Shown: piece after piece, positions 37,395 to 46,768 of the stretch
Position numbering within the stretch: position 1 is the stretch's first letter
How the letters are laid out: each line of letters opens with the position of its first letter
Source of the DNA: Micromonospora sp. LH3U1
Lineage (GTDB): Bacteria; Actinomycetota; Actinomycetes; Mycobacteriales; Micromonosporaceae
Reading direction: 5' to 3'
NCBI RefSeq assembly: GCF_028475105.1
Contig: NZ_CP116936.1
Span: 2,604,001-2,668,000 of the forward strand
DNA: 64,000 nt
Translations under genes and position numbers: made by a program
Notes under the pieces: generated by a model
What the model was told of the DNA's origin: nothing
What the model saw: the letters and a program-made list of their open reading frames with translations, nothing else
Database searches by the model: none

Positions 37395-37609
37395 TCTGGG
37401 GGAATCGCGGCGGCGGGGGCGTGCCGCAGAGTGACGACGAAATCGCAGGTGGTGATGACGATCGATGGGACCTCGGGCGATCGGCGTACCCGACAGCCCG
37501 ATGTGGAGATCGTCATCTCGTCCGGTCGCGCTATTCAACGACCGGAGAACGTGTGATCTGCTTCTGCGTGGCGTGAACGGAAATTCCAAGCGAACTTGTG
37601 GGGAGTCGC

Positions 37610-38089
37610 GTGGACACGAAGAACGACGACGGCGCGGCACCGGTGTTACTGCTGGTCGGATCCAGCGGTGGCCACCTGGCCCAACTACTCGCCCTGCGGC
37701 CCTGGTACGAACAGTGGCAGCGCTGCTGGGTCACCTTCGACACCCCGGAAGCGGTGTCCCTGCTGGCCGGCGAGGACCTGGTGCCGGCGCACCACCCGAC
37801 CACCCGCAACGTGCCGAACCTGCTGCGCAACGCGCTGCTGGCCTGGCGGGTGCTGCGGGCACGGCGGGTCGCCGCGGTGGTCACCACCGGCGCCGGAGTG
37901 GCGGTGCCGTTCGTGGTGCTGGCCCGACTGCGGCGCATCCCGACCGTCTACATCGAGGTGTACGACCGGATCGACACCCCGACGTTGACCGCCCGGCTCT
38001 GCCGGCCGTTCCTGTCCGCGATGCTCGTGCAGTGGGACGAGCAGCGCCGGCAGTACCCCGAGGCGACCGTCGTCGGGACGCTGCTGTGA
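37610..38089 (+). CDS. Alg14-like glycosyltransferase subunit (PssD/Cps14F type)
   Basis: 159 residues from GTG 37610, with GGGGAG just upstream; GTG 37598 is an in-frame alternative. The signature VLLLVGSSGGHLAQLL at the N-terminus, TTGAGVAVPFVVLA and the hydrophobic middle mark the membrane-bound partner in two-piece GT28 enzymes. It should recruit the catalytic partner encoded next. Four-base overlap with that gene. Confidence 0.83.
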   Translation: MDTKNDDGAAPVLLLVGSSGGHLAQLLALRPWYEQWQRCWVTFDTPEAVSLLAGEDLVPAHHPTTRNVPNLLRNALLAWRVLRARRVAAVVTTGAGVAVPFVVLARLRRIPTVYIEVYDRIDTPTLTARLCRPFLSAMLVQWDEQRRQYPEATVVGTLL

Positions 38090-38760
38090 CCGGGGAGACG
38101 GGCACCGCTCAGCGTCCGCAACCCGGGTCGACCGCCGAGGCGGCCCGGCTGCCCCGCCAGCGCGACAGCTCGCCGGCCGCCCAGATCCGACTGCTGGTCG
38201 CGGTCGGCACCGACAAGCACCCCTTCGACCGACTCGTCGACTGGCTGACGCAGTGGCACGCACAGGCCACCGCCCCGGTCGGGCTGACCGTGCAGCACGG
38301 GCACACAAGCGAGCCAGGGCTGCCCGGCGCGGTGCCGTTCCTCGGCCACGACGAGCTGCAGCAGGCGATGGCCGACGCCGACCTGGTGGTCTGCCACGGT
38401 GGCCCGGCGACCATCCTGGAGGCCCGCCGGCACGGCCACCTACCCATCGTGGTGCCCCGCGACCCGACGCGCGGTGAGCACGTCGACGACCACCAGCTCC
38501 TCTTCGCCCGCCGTCTCGGGGCCGCCGGGCTGGTGGCGCTCTGCGAGACCCGGGAGGCGCTGCACGACGCGTTGGCCGCCGGGTTGGCCGATCCATCCCG
38601 GTACGCGGTGGCCGCCGATCCGGACGCGCACGAGGCGCAACGGGCGGCGGTGGCCCGGGTCGGGCAGATCGTCGATGACCTGGTGGCCCGCTCGACCCCG
38701 CGCCCACCCCGGTGGCGGGCCTGGCCCCGGCCGCGCCCGGGTACGAAGGAGACCCGATGA
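38086..38760 (+). CDS. Alg13-like glycosyltransferase (GT28 C-terminal domain)
   Basis: 224 residues from GTG 38086. After a Pro/Ala-rich lead (about 35 residues), LLVAVGTDKHPFDRLVDW and the nucleotide-binding part DLVVCHGGPATILEARRHGHLPIVVPRD match the C-terminal half of MurG/Alg13. With the previous gene it would form one glycosyltransferase that adds a sugar to a lipid-linked acceptor. Overlaps the GT2 gene by four bases. Confidence 0.83.
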   Translation: MTGETGTAQRPQPGSTAEAARLPRQRDSSPAAQIRLLVAVGTDKHPFDRLVDWLTQWHAQATAPVGLTVQHGHTSEPGLPGAVPFLGHDELQQAMADADLVVCHGGPATILEARRHGHLPIVVPRDPTRGEHVDDHQLLFARRLGAAGLVALCETREALHDALAAGLADPSRYAVAADPDAHEAQRAAVARVGQIVDDLVARSTPRPPRWRAWPRPRPGTKETR

Positions 38761-39680
38761 CCCAGCAGCCGAGCGTCAGCGTCGTGGTGCCCACCCGGGA
38801 CCGCCCCGAGCTGCTGCGGGCCGCGGTGCGCGCGATCCTGGCCCAGGAGTACCCGGGCACGATCGAGGTCGTCGTGGTGTTCGACCAGTCCGTGCCTGAC
38901 GAGTCGCTGACCGGGTTGGGGGACGGCCCCGCCCGCGCGGTGCGGGTGATCGGCAACGCCCGGACCCCGGGGTTGGCTGGGGCTCGAAACAGCGGCACCC
39001 TCGCCGCCGAGGGCGAGCTGGTCGCGTTCTGCGACGACGACGACGAGTGGCTGCCCGGCAAGCTGACCGCCCAGGTCGACGCGCTGGCCGCCGATCCGGG
39101 TGCCGAGTTCGTCTGCTGCGGCATCCGCGTCAGCTATGACGGGCACACCGTCGACCGGGTGCTCGAGAAGGACCGGATCACCCTGGACGACCTGCTGCGC
39201 GACCGGATGACGGAGCTGCACCCGTCGACCTTCCTGATCCGCGCCAGCGCGCTACGCGACGGGTTCGGTCTGGTCGACGAGGAGATCCCGGGCAGTTACG
39301 CGGAGGACTACGAGTTCCTGCTCCGGGCTGCGCGCAGCGCGCCGCTGATCAACCTGCGTACCCCGTCGGTGCTGGTCCGCTGGCACAAGCGCTCGTACTT
39401 CGCGCAGCGCTGGGACACCATCTCCGAGGCGTTGCAGTGGCTGCTGGAGCGCTACCCGGAGTTCGCCAGCCAACCGGCCGGTGCGGCCCGGGTGGCCGGG
39501 CAGATCGCGTTCGCCCAGGCCGCCTCCGGCGACCGTCGGGGCGCGCTGCGTTGGGCCCGACGCACCCTGCGGAGCAATCCGCGCGAGCCGCGCGCCTACC
39601 TGGCCCTCGCCGTGGCCGGTCGGGTGGTCCGGGCCGACGCGGTGCTGCGCACCCTGCACAAGCGCGGTCGGGGGATCTGA
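38757..39680 (+). CDS. family 2 glycosyltransferase
   Basis: 307 residues from ATG 38757 (AAGGAG before it). GT-A fold: VSVVVPTRDRPELLRAAV, the ARNSGTLAAEG helix and the metal-binding FCDDDDEW. AEDYEFLLRAAR holds the probable catalytic Asp. The C-terminal 70 residues are helical with Arg. Last gene of the second polysaccharide operon; it ends 103 bases before aroC. Confidence 0.88.
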   Translation: MTQQPSVSVVVPTRDRPELLRAAVRAILAQEYPGTIEVVVVFDQSVPDESLTGLGDGPARAVRVIGNARTPGLAGARNSGTLAAEGELVAFCDDDDEWLPGKLTAQVDALAADPGAEFVCCGIRVSYDGHTVDRVLEKDRITLDDLLRDRMTELHPSTFLIRASALRDGFGLVDEEIPGSYAEDYEFLLRAARSAPLINLRTPSVLVRWHKRSYFAQRWDTISEALQWLLERYPEFASQPAGAARVAGQIAFAQAASGDRRGALRWARRTLRSNPREPRAYLALAVAGRVVRADAVLRTLHKRGRGI

Positions 39681-39783
39681 GCTGCCACCACCGTCGCCCG
39701 GCTGACCGGGCGCCGGTGTCCGCTGGGCGGGACGCGGCGGGCAGCGCGCCGGGGCGGTGGCCCGCCGTGACAGACTGATCGCT

Positions 39784-40962
39784 GTGTTGCGTTGGCTGAC
39801 TGCAGGTGAATCGCACGGTCCCGCCCTCGTCGCGATGCTGGAGGGGGTGCCGGCCGGCATCGAGGTGACCACCACCGAGATCGCCGACGACCTGGCCCGC
39901 CGACGGCTGGGCTACGGCCGTGGTGCCCGGATGGCGTTCGAGCGGGACGAGGTCGAGGTGCTCGGCGGCCTGCGGCACGGCGTCACCCTGGGCAGCCCGG
40001 TGGCGATCCGCGTGGGCAACTCCGAGTGGCCGAAGTGGCAGACGGTGATGGCCGCCGACCCGGTCGACCCCGACGAGCTGGCCCGGCAGGCCCGTAACGC
40101 CCCGCTGACCCGACCCCGGCCGGGCCACGCCGACCTGGCCGGCATGCAGAAGTACGGCCACACCGACGCCCGGCCGATCCTGGAACGCGCCAGCGCCCGG
40201 GAGACCGCCGCCCGGGTCGCGGTCGGCGCGGTCGCCAAGGCGCTGATCCGTCAGGCGCTCGGTATCGAGATCGTCTCGCACGTCGTCGAGCTGGGGCCGG
40301 TGGCCGCGAAGCCCGGCCTGCGCCCCACCCCGTCCGATGCCGCCCAGATCGACGCGGACCCGCTGCGCTGCCTCGACCCGGAGGCCAGCGCGTTGATGGT
40401 CGCCGAGGTCGACGCCGCGAAGAAGGCCGCCGACACCCTCGGGGGCGTGGTCGAGGTGCTGGCGTACGGGGTGCCGCCGGGGCTGGGCAGCCACGTGCAG
40501 TGGGATCGCAAGCTCGACGCCCGACTGGCCACCGCGCTGATGTCCATTCAGGCGATCAAGGGCGTGGAGATCGGCGACGGCTGGCAGCAGGCCCGTTCCC
40601 GCGGCTCGGAGGCGCACGACGAGATCATCCCGTCGGCCACCGGCGTTCGCCGGGTCACCGACCGGGCCGGCGGGCTGGAGGGTGGCATCACCACCGGTGA
40701 GCCGCTGCGGGTCCGCGCCGCGATGAAGCCGATCTCCTCGCTGAACCGGGCGCTGGCCACGGTGGACGTCACCACCGGCGAGCCGGCCACCGCGATCAAC
40801 CAGCGTTCCGACGTCTGCGCGGTGCCCGCCGCGGCGGTGGTCGCCGAGGCGATGGTGGCGCTGGTGCTCGCCGAGGCGGCCACCGAGAAGTTCGGCGGAG
40901 ACTCGATCGCCGAGATCCGCCGCAACCTTGCCGGTTACCTCGACGCGCTGGTCATCCGCTGA
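39784..40962 (+). CDS. aroC: chorismate synthase
   Basis: 392 residues from GTG 39784, which gives the family start [23 protein letters not shown]-dependent loss of phosphate from [44 protein letters not shown] and [19 protein letters not shown] are the standard signatures; the late [16 protein letters not shown] is also present. Length fits the family. TGATG overlap couples it to aroK. Confidence 0.97.
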   Translation: MLRWLTAGESHGPALVAMLEGVPAGIEVTTTEIADDLARRRLGYGRGARMAFERDEVEVLGGLRHGVTLGSPVAIRVGNSEWPKWQTVMAADPVDPDELARQARNAPLTRPRPGHADLAGMQKYGHTDARPILERASARETAARVAVGAVAKALIRQALGIEIVSHVVELGPVAAKPGLRPTPSDAAQIDADPLRCLDPEASALMVAEVDAAKKAADTLGGVVEVLAYGVPPGLGSHVQWDRKLDARLATALMSIQAIKGVEIGDGWQQARSRGSEAHDEIIPSATGVRRVTDRAGGLEGGITTGEPLRVRAAMKPISSLNRALATVDVTTGEPATAINQRSDVCAVPAAAVVAEAMVALVLAEAATEKFGGDSIAEIRRNLAGYLDALVIR

Positions 40963-41465
40963 TGGCACCGGTCGTCGTGCTGGTCGGCGCGCCCGGCTGC
41001 GGCAAGACCACCGTCGGACGGGCACTCGCCACCACCCTCGGGGTGGAGTTCCGCGACACCGACACCGACATCGAGCAGATGGCCGGCAAGCCGATCCCGG
41101 AGATCTTCATCGACGAGGGTGAGGCGCACTTCCGTACCCTGGAGCGGGCCGCCGTGGCCGCGGCGCTGGCTGCCGCCACGGGCGTGCTCGCCCTCGGCGG
41201 CGGCGCGATCCTGGCGGAGGAGACCCGGGCCGCGCTGGTCGGGCACCGGGTGGTGCACCTCTCGGTCGAGCTGCCCGACGCGGTGAAGCGGGTCGGGCTC
41301 GGCGCCGGCCGGCCGCTGCTGGCGATCAACCCGCGGGCCACCCTCAAGCACCTGATGGACCAGCGCCGGCCGTTCTACAACGAGGTGGCCACCGCGACGG
41401 TGACCACCGACGGCCGGACCCCGGCGGCGATCACCGACGAGATCGCCGCCCTGCTTCCCCGCTGA
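40962..41465 (+). CDS. aroK: shikimate kinase
   Basis: 167 residues. P-loop GAPGCGKTT (8-16), shikimate-binding DTDTDIEQ and the GGGAIL loop, followed by the lid region [23 protein letters not shown]. Phosphorylates shikimate at C3. Translationally coupled to aroC; the usual aroB neighbour is displaced by 1.9 kb. Confidence 0.95.
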   Translation: MAPVVVLVGAPGCGKTTVGRALATTLGVEFRDTDTDIEQMAGKPIPEIFIDEGEAHFRTLERAAVAAALAAATGVLALGGGAILAEETRAALVGHRVVHLSVELPDAVKRVGLGAGRPLLAINPRATLKHLMDQRRPFYNEVATATVTTDGRTPAAITDEIAALLPR

Positions 41466-41507
41466 CGCCGGCCCGGCCGGTGAGCTACCGACCGGGCAGG
41501 TCTCCCC

Positions 41508-42236
41508 TCAGCCTCGGGCGGCGGCGTCGAGGACGTCGGCCAGAGCTTTCGGCTCGCTGAGCATCGGCCAGTGCCCGGTGGGCAGCTCGAACAGCTGACC
41601 GCCGGTCAGCCCGGTGAAGAACGGGTGCCCCTCGCCGATCATCTGCTCCACCACCGCCAGCGGGAACGTGCTGGCGACCAGCGCGGTCGGCACCGGGCGA
41701 CCGCCGGTACGCCGCACCGGGTCGGTGGCGGCCCGCAGCGGCTGCGGGGTGGCCCGGGCACGCAGCAGGGCCAGCGTCGGCTCGTCCAGGCCGGCCAGGT
41801 TGGTCGGGTCGGCGGTCGGATCCCACGCTGGCGGCGGCAGCAGGTGCCCGGTGCCGATCGCGGTGCGCAGCCGCTGCTGCTCTTCCGGCGGCACCGTGTC
41901 GAACTGCGCCGTGCCGTCCGGCAAGGGGCCACTCTCCACGTAGACCACCCGGGCGATCCGGTCCGGAACGCGGTCCGCCGCCTGGGTGACCGGCATCCCT
42001 CCGCCGGAGTGCCCGACCAGCAGCACGTCGCGTAGGGCCTCGACCTCGATCAGCCGGACGATGTCGGTGGTGTGCGTCTCCAGGCTCACGTCCGGCCCGG
42101 CGAGGTGGTCGCGCTCGGCCACCCCGGTCAGCGTCATCGGGTAGACGTCGTGACCCTGAGCGCGCAGGGTCGCGGTCACCTCACGCCACGCCCAGGCACC
42201 CAGCCAGAACCCCGGCACCAGCACGAACGTCGCCAT
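41508..42236 (-). CDS. alpha/beta hydrolase
   Basis: 242 residues. Nucleophile elbow GHSGGG with Ser77, catalytic His222 in PTGHWPM and an oxyanion-type PGFWLGAWAW at the start. This is the methyl-salicylate-esterase/ hydroxynitrile-lyase-like subgroup common in actinomycetes. Substrate unknown. AAGGAG precedes ATG 42236. Divergent from a WYL regulator, with which it forms a self-contained pair between aroK and aroB. Confidence 0.85.
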   Translation of the reverse strand: MATFVLVPGFWLGAWAWREVTATLRAQGHDVYPMTLTGVAERDHLAGPDVSLETHTTDIVRLIEVEALRDVLLVGHSGGGMPVTQAADRVPDRIARVVYVESGPLPDGTAQFDTVPPEEQQRLRTAIGTGHLLPPPAWDPTADPTNLAGLDEPTLALLRARATPQPLRAATDPVRRTGGRPVPTALVASTFPLAVVEQMIGEGHPFFTGLTGGQLFELPTGHWPMLSEPKALADVLDAAARG

Positions 42237-42277
42237 CTGTCACTCCTTCTCTCGGTTACCGACAGACCGTACGATCG

Positions 42278-42302
42278 AATCCGGACAGGATCCGCCCGGA
42301 TT
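42278..42302. promoter_or_regulatory. possible operator between hydrolase and WYL regulator
   Basis: AATCCGG (42278-42284) and CCGGATT (42296-42302) are exact complements 11 bases apart in the 79-base divergent region, next to the ribosome site of the regulator gene. The placing fits autoregulation. Confidence 0.45.
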
Positions 42303-42315
42303 GAAGGAGTGGCCC

Positions 42316-43314
42316 GTGTCACATCCAGCCGGTCGGGTGCTGGCCCTGCTGGAGTTGCTTCAGGCCCGGCACCGTGCGACTGCCGCCGAACTGGCCGGCC
42401 GGCTCGGCGTCGACGAACGGACCGTGCGCCGGTACGCGGCCACCCTGGTCGAGCTGGGCATCCCGGTGACCGCCGACCGTGGCCGCTACGGCGGTTACCG
42501 ACTGCACCCCGGCTTCAGACTGCCGCCGCTGATGCTCACCGACGACGAGGCGGTGGCCGTGCTCCTCGGCCTGGTCGTTGCCGAGCGGGTCGGGCTGGCC
42601 ACCGAGCAGCCGGCCACGGCCACGGCGCTCGCGAAGATCCGTCGAGTGCTGCCGGCGGCGCTCGCCGACCGGCTCGCGGCCGTACAGGAGCACCTCGGCT
42701 TCACTCTGCGACGCCCCGAGGCGGAGTTGCGGCCGGCGTCGGGCACTCTGCTCACCCTGGCCGCGGCGGCCCGGCACCGGCAGCGGGTGGCACTGGACTA
42801 CCGATCCTGGCGGGACGAGCCGTCGCACCGGGAGCTCGACCCGTACGGCCTGGTCTTCCACGCCGGCCGCTGGTACGTCACCGGCCACGACCACCGGCGC
42901 GGGGAGGTCCGCACGTTCCGGCTGGACCGCATCGGCGCCGTGACGCCGGGCGTGGCGACGTTCACCGTGCCGGAGGGCTTCGACCCGGTGGCCCGGGTGA
43001 CCCGGTCACTGGCCGGCGTGCCGTACACGCACGAGGTCGAGGTGCTGCTGGAGACCGACCTGGTGGCCGCCCGGCGCCGCATTCCGCCCAGCGTGGCCGA
43101 GTTGACCGCCACCACCGACGGGGTGCTGCTGCGGGCCCGGGCGGAGAGCCTGCCCGGTATGGCCGCGCTGCTTGCCGGTCTGGGCTGCCCGTTCACCGTG
43201 CGACACCCGGATGCGCTGCGCGCCGCGGTGGCCGAGCACGCCCGCCTGCTCGCCGACTGGGCGGCCCGGCCAGCAGGTGGGCAGCCGCCCGCACCACGCC
43301 GCCCGCTCGACTAG
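42316..43314 (+). CDS. WYL-domain transcriptional regulator (YafY/DeoR-like HTH)
   Basis: 332 residues from GTG 42316, six bases after AAGGAG; a TTG at 42301 would place the ribosome site inside the gene. The winged helix is in residues 1-65 ([40 protein letters not shown]). The WYL domain follows at about 140-215 ([25 protein letters not shown]), and a WCX-like C-terminus ends near 320. The [12 protein letters not shown] core is the usual WYL motif with one change. It likely controls the divergent hydrolase; ligand unknown. Confidence 0.9.
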   Translation: MSHPAGRVLALLELLQARHRATAAELAGRLGVDERTVRRYAATLVELGIPVTADRGRYGGYRLHPGFRLPPLMLTDDEAVAVLLGLVVAERVGLATEQPATATALAKIRRVLPAALADRLAAVQEHLGFTLRRPEAELRPASGTLLTLAAAARHRQRVALDYRSWRDEPSHRELDPYGLVFHAGRWYVTGHDHRRGEVRTFRLDRIGAVTPGVATFTVPEGFDPVARVTRSLAGVPYTHEVEVLLETDLVAARRRIPPSVAELTATTDGVLLRARAESLPGMAALLAGLGCPFTVRHPDALRAAVAEHARLLADWAARPAGGQPPAPRRPLD

Positions 43315-43324
43315 GCTGCCGGCG

Positions 43325-44404
43325 ATGGACGAGGTGACCCGGATCCCGGTCGGCGGCGAGCGGCCGTACGACGTGTTGGTGGGACGCGACCTGCTGGGCG
43401 CGCTGCCCGGCCTGCTGCCCGGCGCGAGCCGGGCGGCGGTGCTGCACGCGCCCCCGCTCAAGGCCCTGGCGGACGCGCTCGGCGAACGGCTGCGCGCCGC
43501 CGGCGTCGAGCCGCTGCCGATCGAGGTGCCCGACGCCGAGTCGGGCAAACAGATCGACGTGGCCGCCGCCTGCTGGGACCGACTCGGAGCGGCCGGCTTC
43601 ACCCGCACCGACGTGGTGGTCGGGGTGGGCGGCGGCGCGGTGACCGACCTGGCCGGCTTCGTCGCGGCCTGCTGGTTGCGCGGGGTGCGCTGGGTGCCGG
43701 TGGCAACCTCGCTGCTGGGCATGGTGGACGCCGCGGTGGGCGGCAAGACGGGCATCAACACGGCCGCCGGCAAGAACCTGGTGGGCGCGTTCCACCCACC
43801 GGTCGGTGTGCTGGCCGACCTGGCCACCCTGGACAGCCTGCCCCCGGTCGACCTCGCGGCCGGGCTCGCCGAGGTGGTCAAGTGCGGTTTCATCGCCGAC
43901 CCGGCGATCCTGGACCTGGTGGAGCGCGACCCGGTGGCGGCCACCGACGCGCGCGGGCCGGCGACGCGGGAGCTGATCGAGCGGGCGATCCGGGTCAAGG
44001 CCGACGTGGTCTCCGGTGACCTGCGCGAGTCGGGCGTGCGGGAGGTGCTCAACTACGGTCACACCCTCGCCCACGCGATCGAGCAGAACGAGGGCTACCG
44101 CTGGCGGCACGGCCACGCCGTCGCCGTCGGCCTGGTGTACGCCGCCGCGCTGGCCCGGCTCGCCGGCCGGCTGGACGCCCCGACCGCCGACCGGCACCGG
44201 GTCACCCTGACCGCGCTCGGCCTGCCGGTGAGCTACCCGGCCGACGCCTGGCCGCAACTGCTGGCCGCGATGCGGGTGGACAAGAAGGCCCGAGGCAGTC
44301 GGCTGCGCTTCGTGGTGCTCGACGGGCTGGCCCGCCCGGCGATGCTGGAGGGCCCGGACGACGCGTTGCTGGAGGCCGCCTACCAGGAGGTGGCCGCGGC
44401 GTGA
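43325..44404 (+). CDS. aroB: 3-dehydroquinate synthase
   Basis: 359 residues from ATG 43325. NAD- and metal-dependent cyclisation of DAHP. NAD loop [19 protein letters not shown], then [21 protein letters not shown] and the metal ligands in [20 protein letters not shown] and RHGHAVAVG. Only ten bases follow the regulator gene, so some read-through is likely. GTGA overlap with aroQ. Confidence 0.96.
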   Translation: MDEVTRIPVGGERPYDVLVGRDLLGALPGLLPGASRAAVLHAPPLKALADALGERLRAAGVEPLPIEVPDAESGKQIDVAAACWDRLGAAGFTRTDVVVGVGGGAVTDLAGFVAACWLRGVRWVPVATSLLGMVDAAVGGKTGINTAAGKNLVGAFHPPVGVLADLATLDSLPPVDLAAGLAEVVKCGFIADPAILDLVERDPVAATDARGPATRELIERAIRVKADVVSGDLRESGVREVLNYGHTLAHAIEQNEGYRWRHGHAVAVGLVYAAALARLAGRLDAPTADRHRVTLTALGLPVSYPADAWPQLLAAMRVDKKARGSRLRFVVLDGLARPAMLEGPDDALLEAAYQEVAAA

Positions 44405-44826
44405 GGGTCTACGTCCTCAACGGGCCGAATCTGGGCCGGCTCGGCACCCGCGAGCCCGACGTGTACGGCGCGACCACCTATGCCGACCTGGTGGCGCTCT
44501 GCGAGTCCACGGGCGAGCAGTTGGGGTTGGAGGTGACGGTCCGGCAGACCGATGCCGAGCACGAGCTGCTCGGCTGGCTGCACAGCGCCGCTGACGAGGG
44601 CGCCGCGGTGGTGCTCAACCCGGCCGCCTGGTCGCACTACTCGTACGCCGTGCGGGATGCCTGCGCCATGCTGCGGGGGCCGCTGGTGGAGGTGCACCTC
44701 TCCAACATCCACGCCCGCGAGGAGTTCCGGCACCACTCGGTGGTCTCCGCGGTGGCGACCGGGGTGATCTGCGGTCTCGGCATCGATGGTTATCGTCTCG
44801 CCCTGCACCATCTGGCCACCCGCTGA
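44401..44826 (+). CDS. aroQ: 3-dehydroquinate dehydratase, type II
   Basis: 141 residues from GTG 44401. Type II dodecameric enzyme: [19 protein letters not shown] with the active-site Tyr and Arg, [17 protein letters not shown], and [17 protein letters not shown] with the catalytic His. It converts dehydroquinate to dehydroshikimate. Completes the aroB-aroQ-efp-nusB run known from mycobacteria. Confidence 0.96.
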   Translation: MRVYVLNGPNLGRLGTREPDVYGATTYADLVALCESTGEQLGLEVTVRQTDAEHELLGWLHSAADEGAAVVLNPAAWSHYSYAVRDACAMLRGPLVEVHLSNIHAREEFRHHSVVSAVATGVICGLGIDGYRLALHHLATR

Positions 44827-44912
44827 AGGGCCGCCCCGAGCGGGGGCCGTCCGATTCGACGCAGCTTGTAGACTTGCCAGGTCTGTCCGCCAATTGATGA
44901 TCAAGGCAGGAA

Positions 44913-45470
44913 ATGGCCTCCACCAACGACCTCAAAAACGGCCTGGTACTCAACCTGGATGGCGAGCTCTGGGCCGTCGTCGAGTTCCAGCACGTCAAGC
45001 CCGGTAAGGGTGGTGCCTTCGTGCGCACCACGCTGAAGAACGTGCTGTCCGGGAAGGTGGTCGACAAGACCTTCAACGCGGGCACCAAGGTCGAAACCGC
45101 GACCGTGGACAAGCGCACGATGCAATACCTGTACGCCGACGGCGAGGACTTCGTCTTCATGGATCTGGAGACCTTCGACCAGATCACCGTGCCCGGCGGC
45201 ACCGTCGGTGAGGCAGCCAACTACCTGCTGCCCGAGGCGGAGGCGACCGTCGCCCAGCACGAGGGTGTGCCGCTCTACATCGAGCTGCCCACCAGCGTCG
45301 TGCTGGAGGTCACCTACACCGAGCCGGGCCTGCAGGGCGACCGCTCGACCGGCGGCACCAAGCCGGCCACCGTGGAGACCGGCGCCACCGTGCCGGTGCC
45401 GCTGTTCATCACCACCGGCGAGAAGATCAAGGTCGACACCCGCGACGGCCGTTACCTCGGCCGCGCCTGA
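44913..45470 (+). CDS. efp: elongation factor P
   Basis: 185 residues, three beta-barrel domains. Domain I loop HVKPGKGGA places Lys32 at the tip that enters the ribosome. No epmA/epmB or rhamnosyl-transferase gene is nearby. It rescues ribosomes at polyproline stretches, which the long Pro-rich protein in this window would need. Stop overlaps nusB start (TGATG). Confidence 0.96.
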   Translation: MASTNDLKNGLVLNLDGELWAVVEFQHVKPGKGGAFVRTTLKNVLSGKVVDKTFNAGTKVETATVDKRTMQYLYADGEDFVFMDLETFDQITVPGGTVGEAANYLLPEAEATVAQHEGVPLYIELPTSVVLEVTYTEPGLQGDRSTGGTKPATVETGATVPVPLFITTGEKIKVDTRDGRYLGRA

Positions 45471-45904
45471 TGGCTGAGGGTTCCAAGCAGCAGATGCCGG
45501 CGCGCCGCAAGGCGCGCAAGCGGGCGCTGGATGTGCTCTACGAGGCCGACCTGCGGGACAAGCCTCCGGTGGAGGTGCTGGCCGGCTACGTGCAGCGGAT
45601 CGAGCAGCCCCGACCGGAGCACCTGGGGTACGCGGTGGGCCTGGTCGAGGGCGTTGCCGAGCACCTCAACCGGATCGACGAGCTGATCGCCAGCTACGCC
45701 GAGGGTTGGACCCTGGAGCGGATGCCGGTCGTCGACCGTAATCTGGCCCGGATCGCCGTCTACGAGTTGCTCTACGTCGACGAGATCGACGACGCGGTGG
45801 CGATCAGCGAGGCGGTGGAGCTGGCCCGGCAGATGTCGACCGACGATTCGCCGCGCTTCCTCAACGGGGTGCTCGGCCGGATCGCCGAGTACGCCACCCG
45901 CTGA
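45470..45904 (+). CDS. nusB: transcription antitermination factor NusB
   Basis: 144 residues, all helical. ARRKARKRALDVLYEADLRD at the RNA-binding face, MPVVDRNLARIAVYELLYVDEI and FLNGVLGRIAEYATR are the family hallmarks. It binds boxA with NusE for rRNA antitermination. Coupled to efp and ended by a strong two-way hairpin. Confidence 0.95.
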   Translation: MAEGSKQQMPARRKARKRALDVLYEADLRDKPPVEVLAGYVQRIEQPRPEHLGYAVGLVEGVAEHLNRIDELIASYAEGWTLERMPVVDRNLARIAVYELLYVDEIDDAVAISEAVELARQMSTDDSPRFLNGVLGRIAEYATR

Positions 45905-45943
45905 GCACCCCCGCTCAGCACCTGCACCGCTGACAGCAAGCGA

Positions 45944-45975
45944 AAAGGGCCCGTGCCGGATGGCACGGGCCCTTT
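45944..45975. terminator. bidirectional terminator between nusB and bldD
   Basis: AAAGGGCCCGTGCC and GGCACGGGCCCTTT make an exact 14-bp stem with a four-base loop, with A residues on one side and T residues on the other. It serves both convergent genes. Confidence 0.88.
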
Positions 45976-45990
45976 CGGTGGAGCGACAGC

Positions 45991-46479
45991 TCAGGAGGCG
46001 AAGAACGCCCGGGGGTCGGCCACCAGCACACCGTGCTCGGTGAGCCGCTCGATCAGGCCCGACGGCGAGGCGTCGTACACGATCGCGAGCGCCCGCAGGT
46101 CGTCGGCGCGGATGGAGAGCACCCGGCCGTTGTAGTCGCCGCGCTGCTGCTGGATGGCGCGGGCGTAGCGGGCGACGTAGGCCAGGTCCTCGGAGGCCTC
46201 GTCGTAGAGCCGCTCCAGGTCCAGGACGATCTTGCTGGTGGGCTCGTGACGGACACCACTGCCGTCGGGCAGCAGCTCCGAGACGGGGACGCGGTAGAAC
46301 TCGGCCAACTCGGCCAGACGGGACACCGTCACGGCCCGGTCGCCACGCTCGTACGAGCCGACCACCACGGCCTTCCACCGCCCGTTCGACTTCTCCTCCA
46401 CACCCTGCAGGGAGAGACCCTGCTGCTGGCGGATGGAGCGCAGGCGGGCGCCCAGAGACTTGGCGTATTCAGAGGGCAT
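45991..46479 (-). CDS. bldD: developmental regulator BldD
   Basis: 162 residues. The N-terminal Xre-type HTH (about 9-70) has GLSLQGVEEKSNGRWKAVVV and SYERGDRAVTV, nearly the same as Streptomyces BldD. The C-terminal domain holds the cyclic-di-GMP signature RGD-x8-RxxD at Arg113-Gly-Asp115 and Arg124-x-x-Asp127. In Streptomyces, BldD dimerised by c-di-GMP represses sporulation genes. Its presence supports a differentiating actinomycete. It is divergent from pyrR. Confidence 0.96.
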   Translation of the reverse strand: MPSEYAKSLGARLRSIRQQQGLSLQGVEEKSNGRWKAVVVGSYERGDRAVTVSRLAELAEFYRVPVSELLPDGSGVRHEPTSKIVLDLERLYDEASEDLAYVARYARAIQQQRGDYNGRVLSIRADDLRALAIVYDASPSGLIERLTEHGVLVADPRAFFAS

Positions 46480-46734
46480 TCGGACACTCCCAGTGCTGCT
46501 CGGGGTTCTCCCGTCGATCGCTACGGAGCGTGACGGTACGGGGAATGCGACACCTGGTCAAGTGGTCGTGACACTACCGTTGAGGAGCGTCCGGGAAGTT
46601 ATCCCCATTTCGTGGGCCTGATCCGGTGGTCAGCGGCCGCCGTCCATCGGCCCGGTGACCACTGGTAACGTGGCGTGAAGCCCCGGCCCAGGTCCGCTGC
46701 GCGGTCCGGCCGGAGGTGCCCGACATCCTTTAAC

Positions 46735-46764
46735 GACCCGTCCCGTGAGGCGGGGAAGGAGGTC
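46735..46764 (+). promoter_or_regulatory. PyrR-binding RNA element overlapping the pyrR ribosome site
   Basis: The leader has CCCG-TCCCGTGAGG-CGGG: a short stem closing a loop that fits the PyrR recognition consensus TCCNGNGAGGY. Directly after it comes AAGGAGG, the ribosome site of pyrR. GACC (46735-46738) can also pair with GGTC (46761-46764), hiding that site. This suits translational repression of the operon by PyrR when UMP or UTP is high, as known for actinobacteria. Confidence 0.75.
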
Positions 46765-46768
46765 CGCC

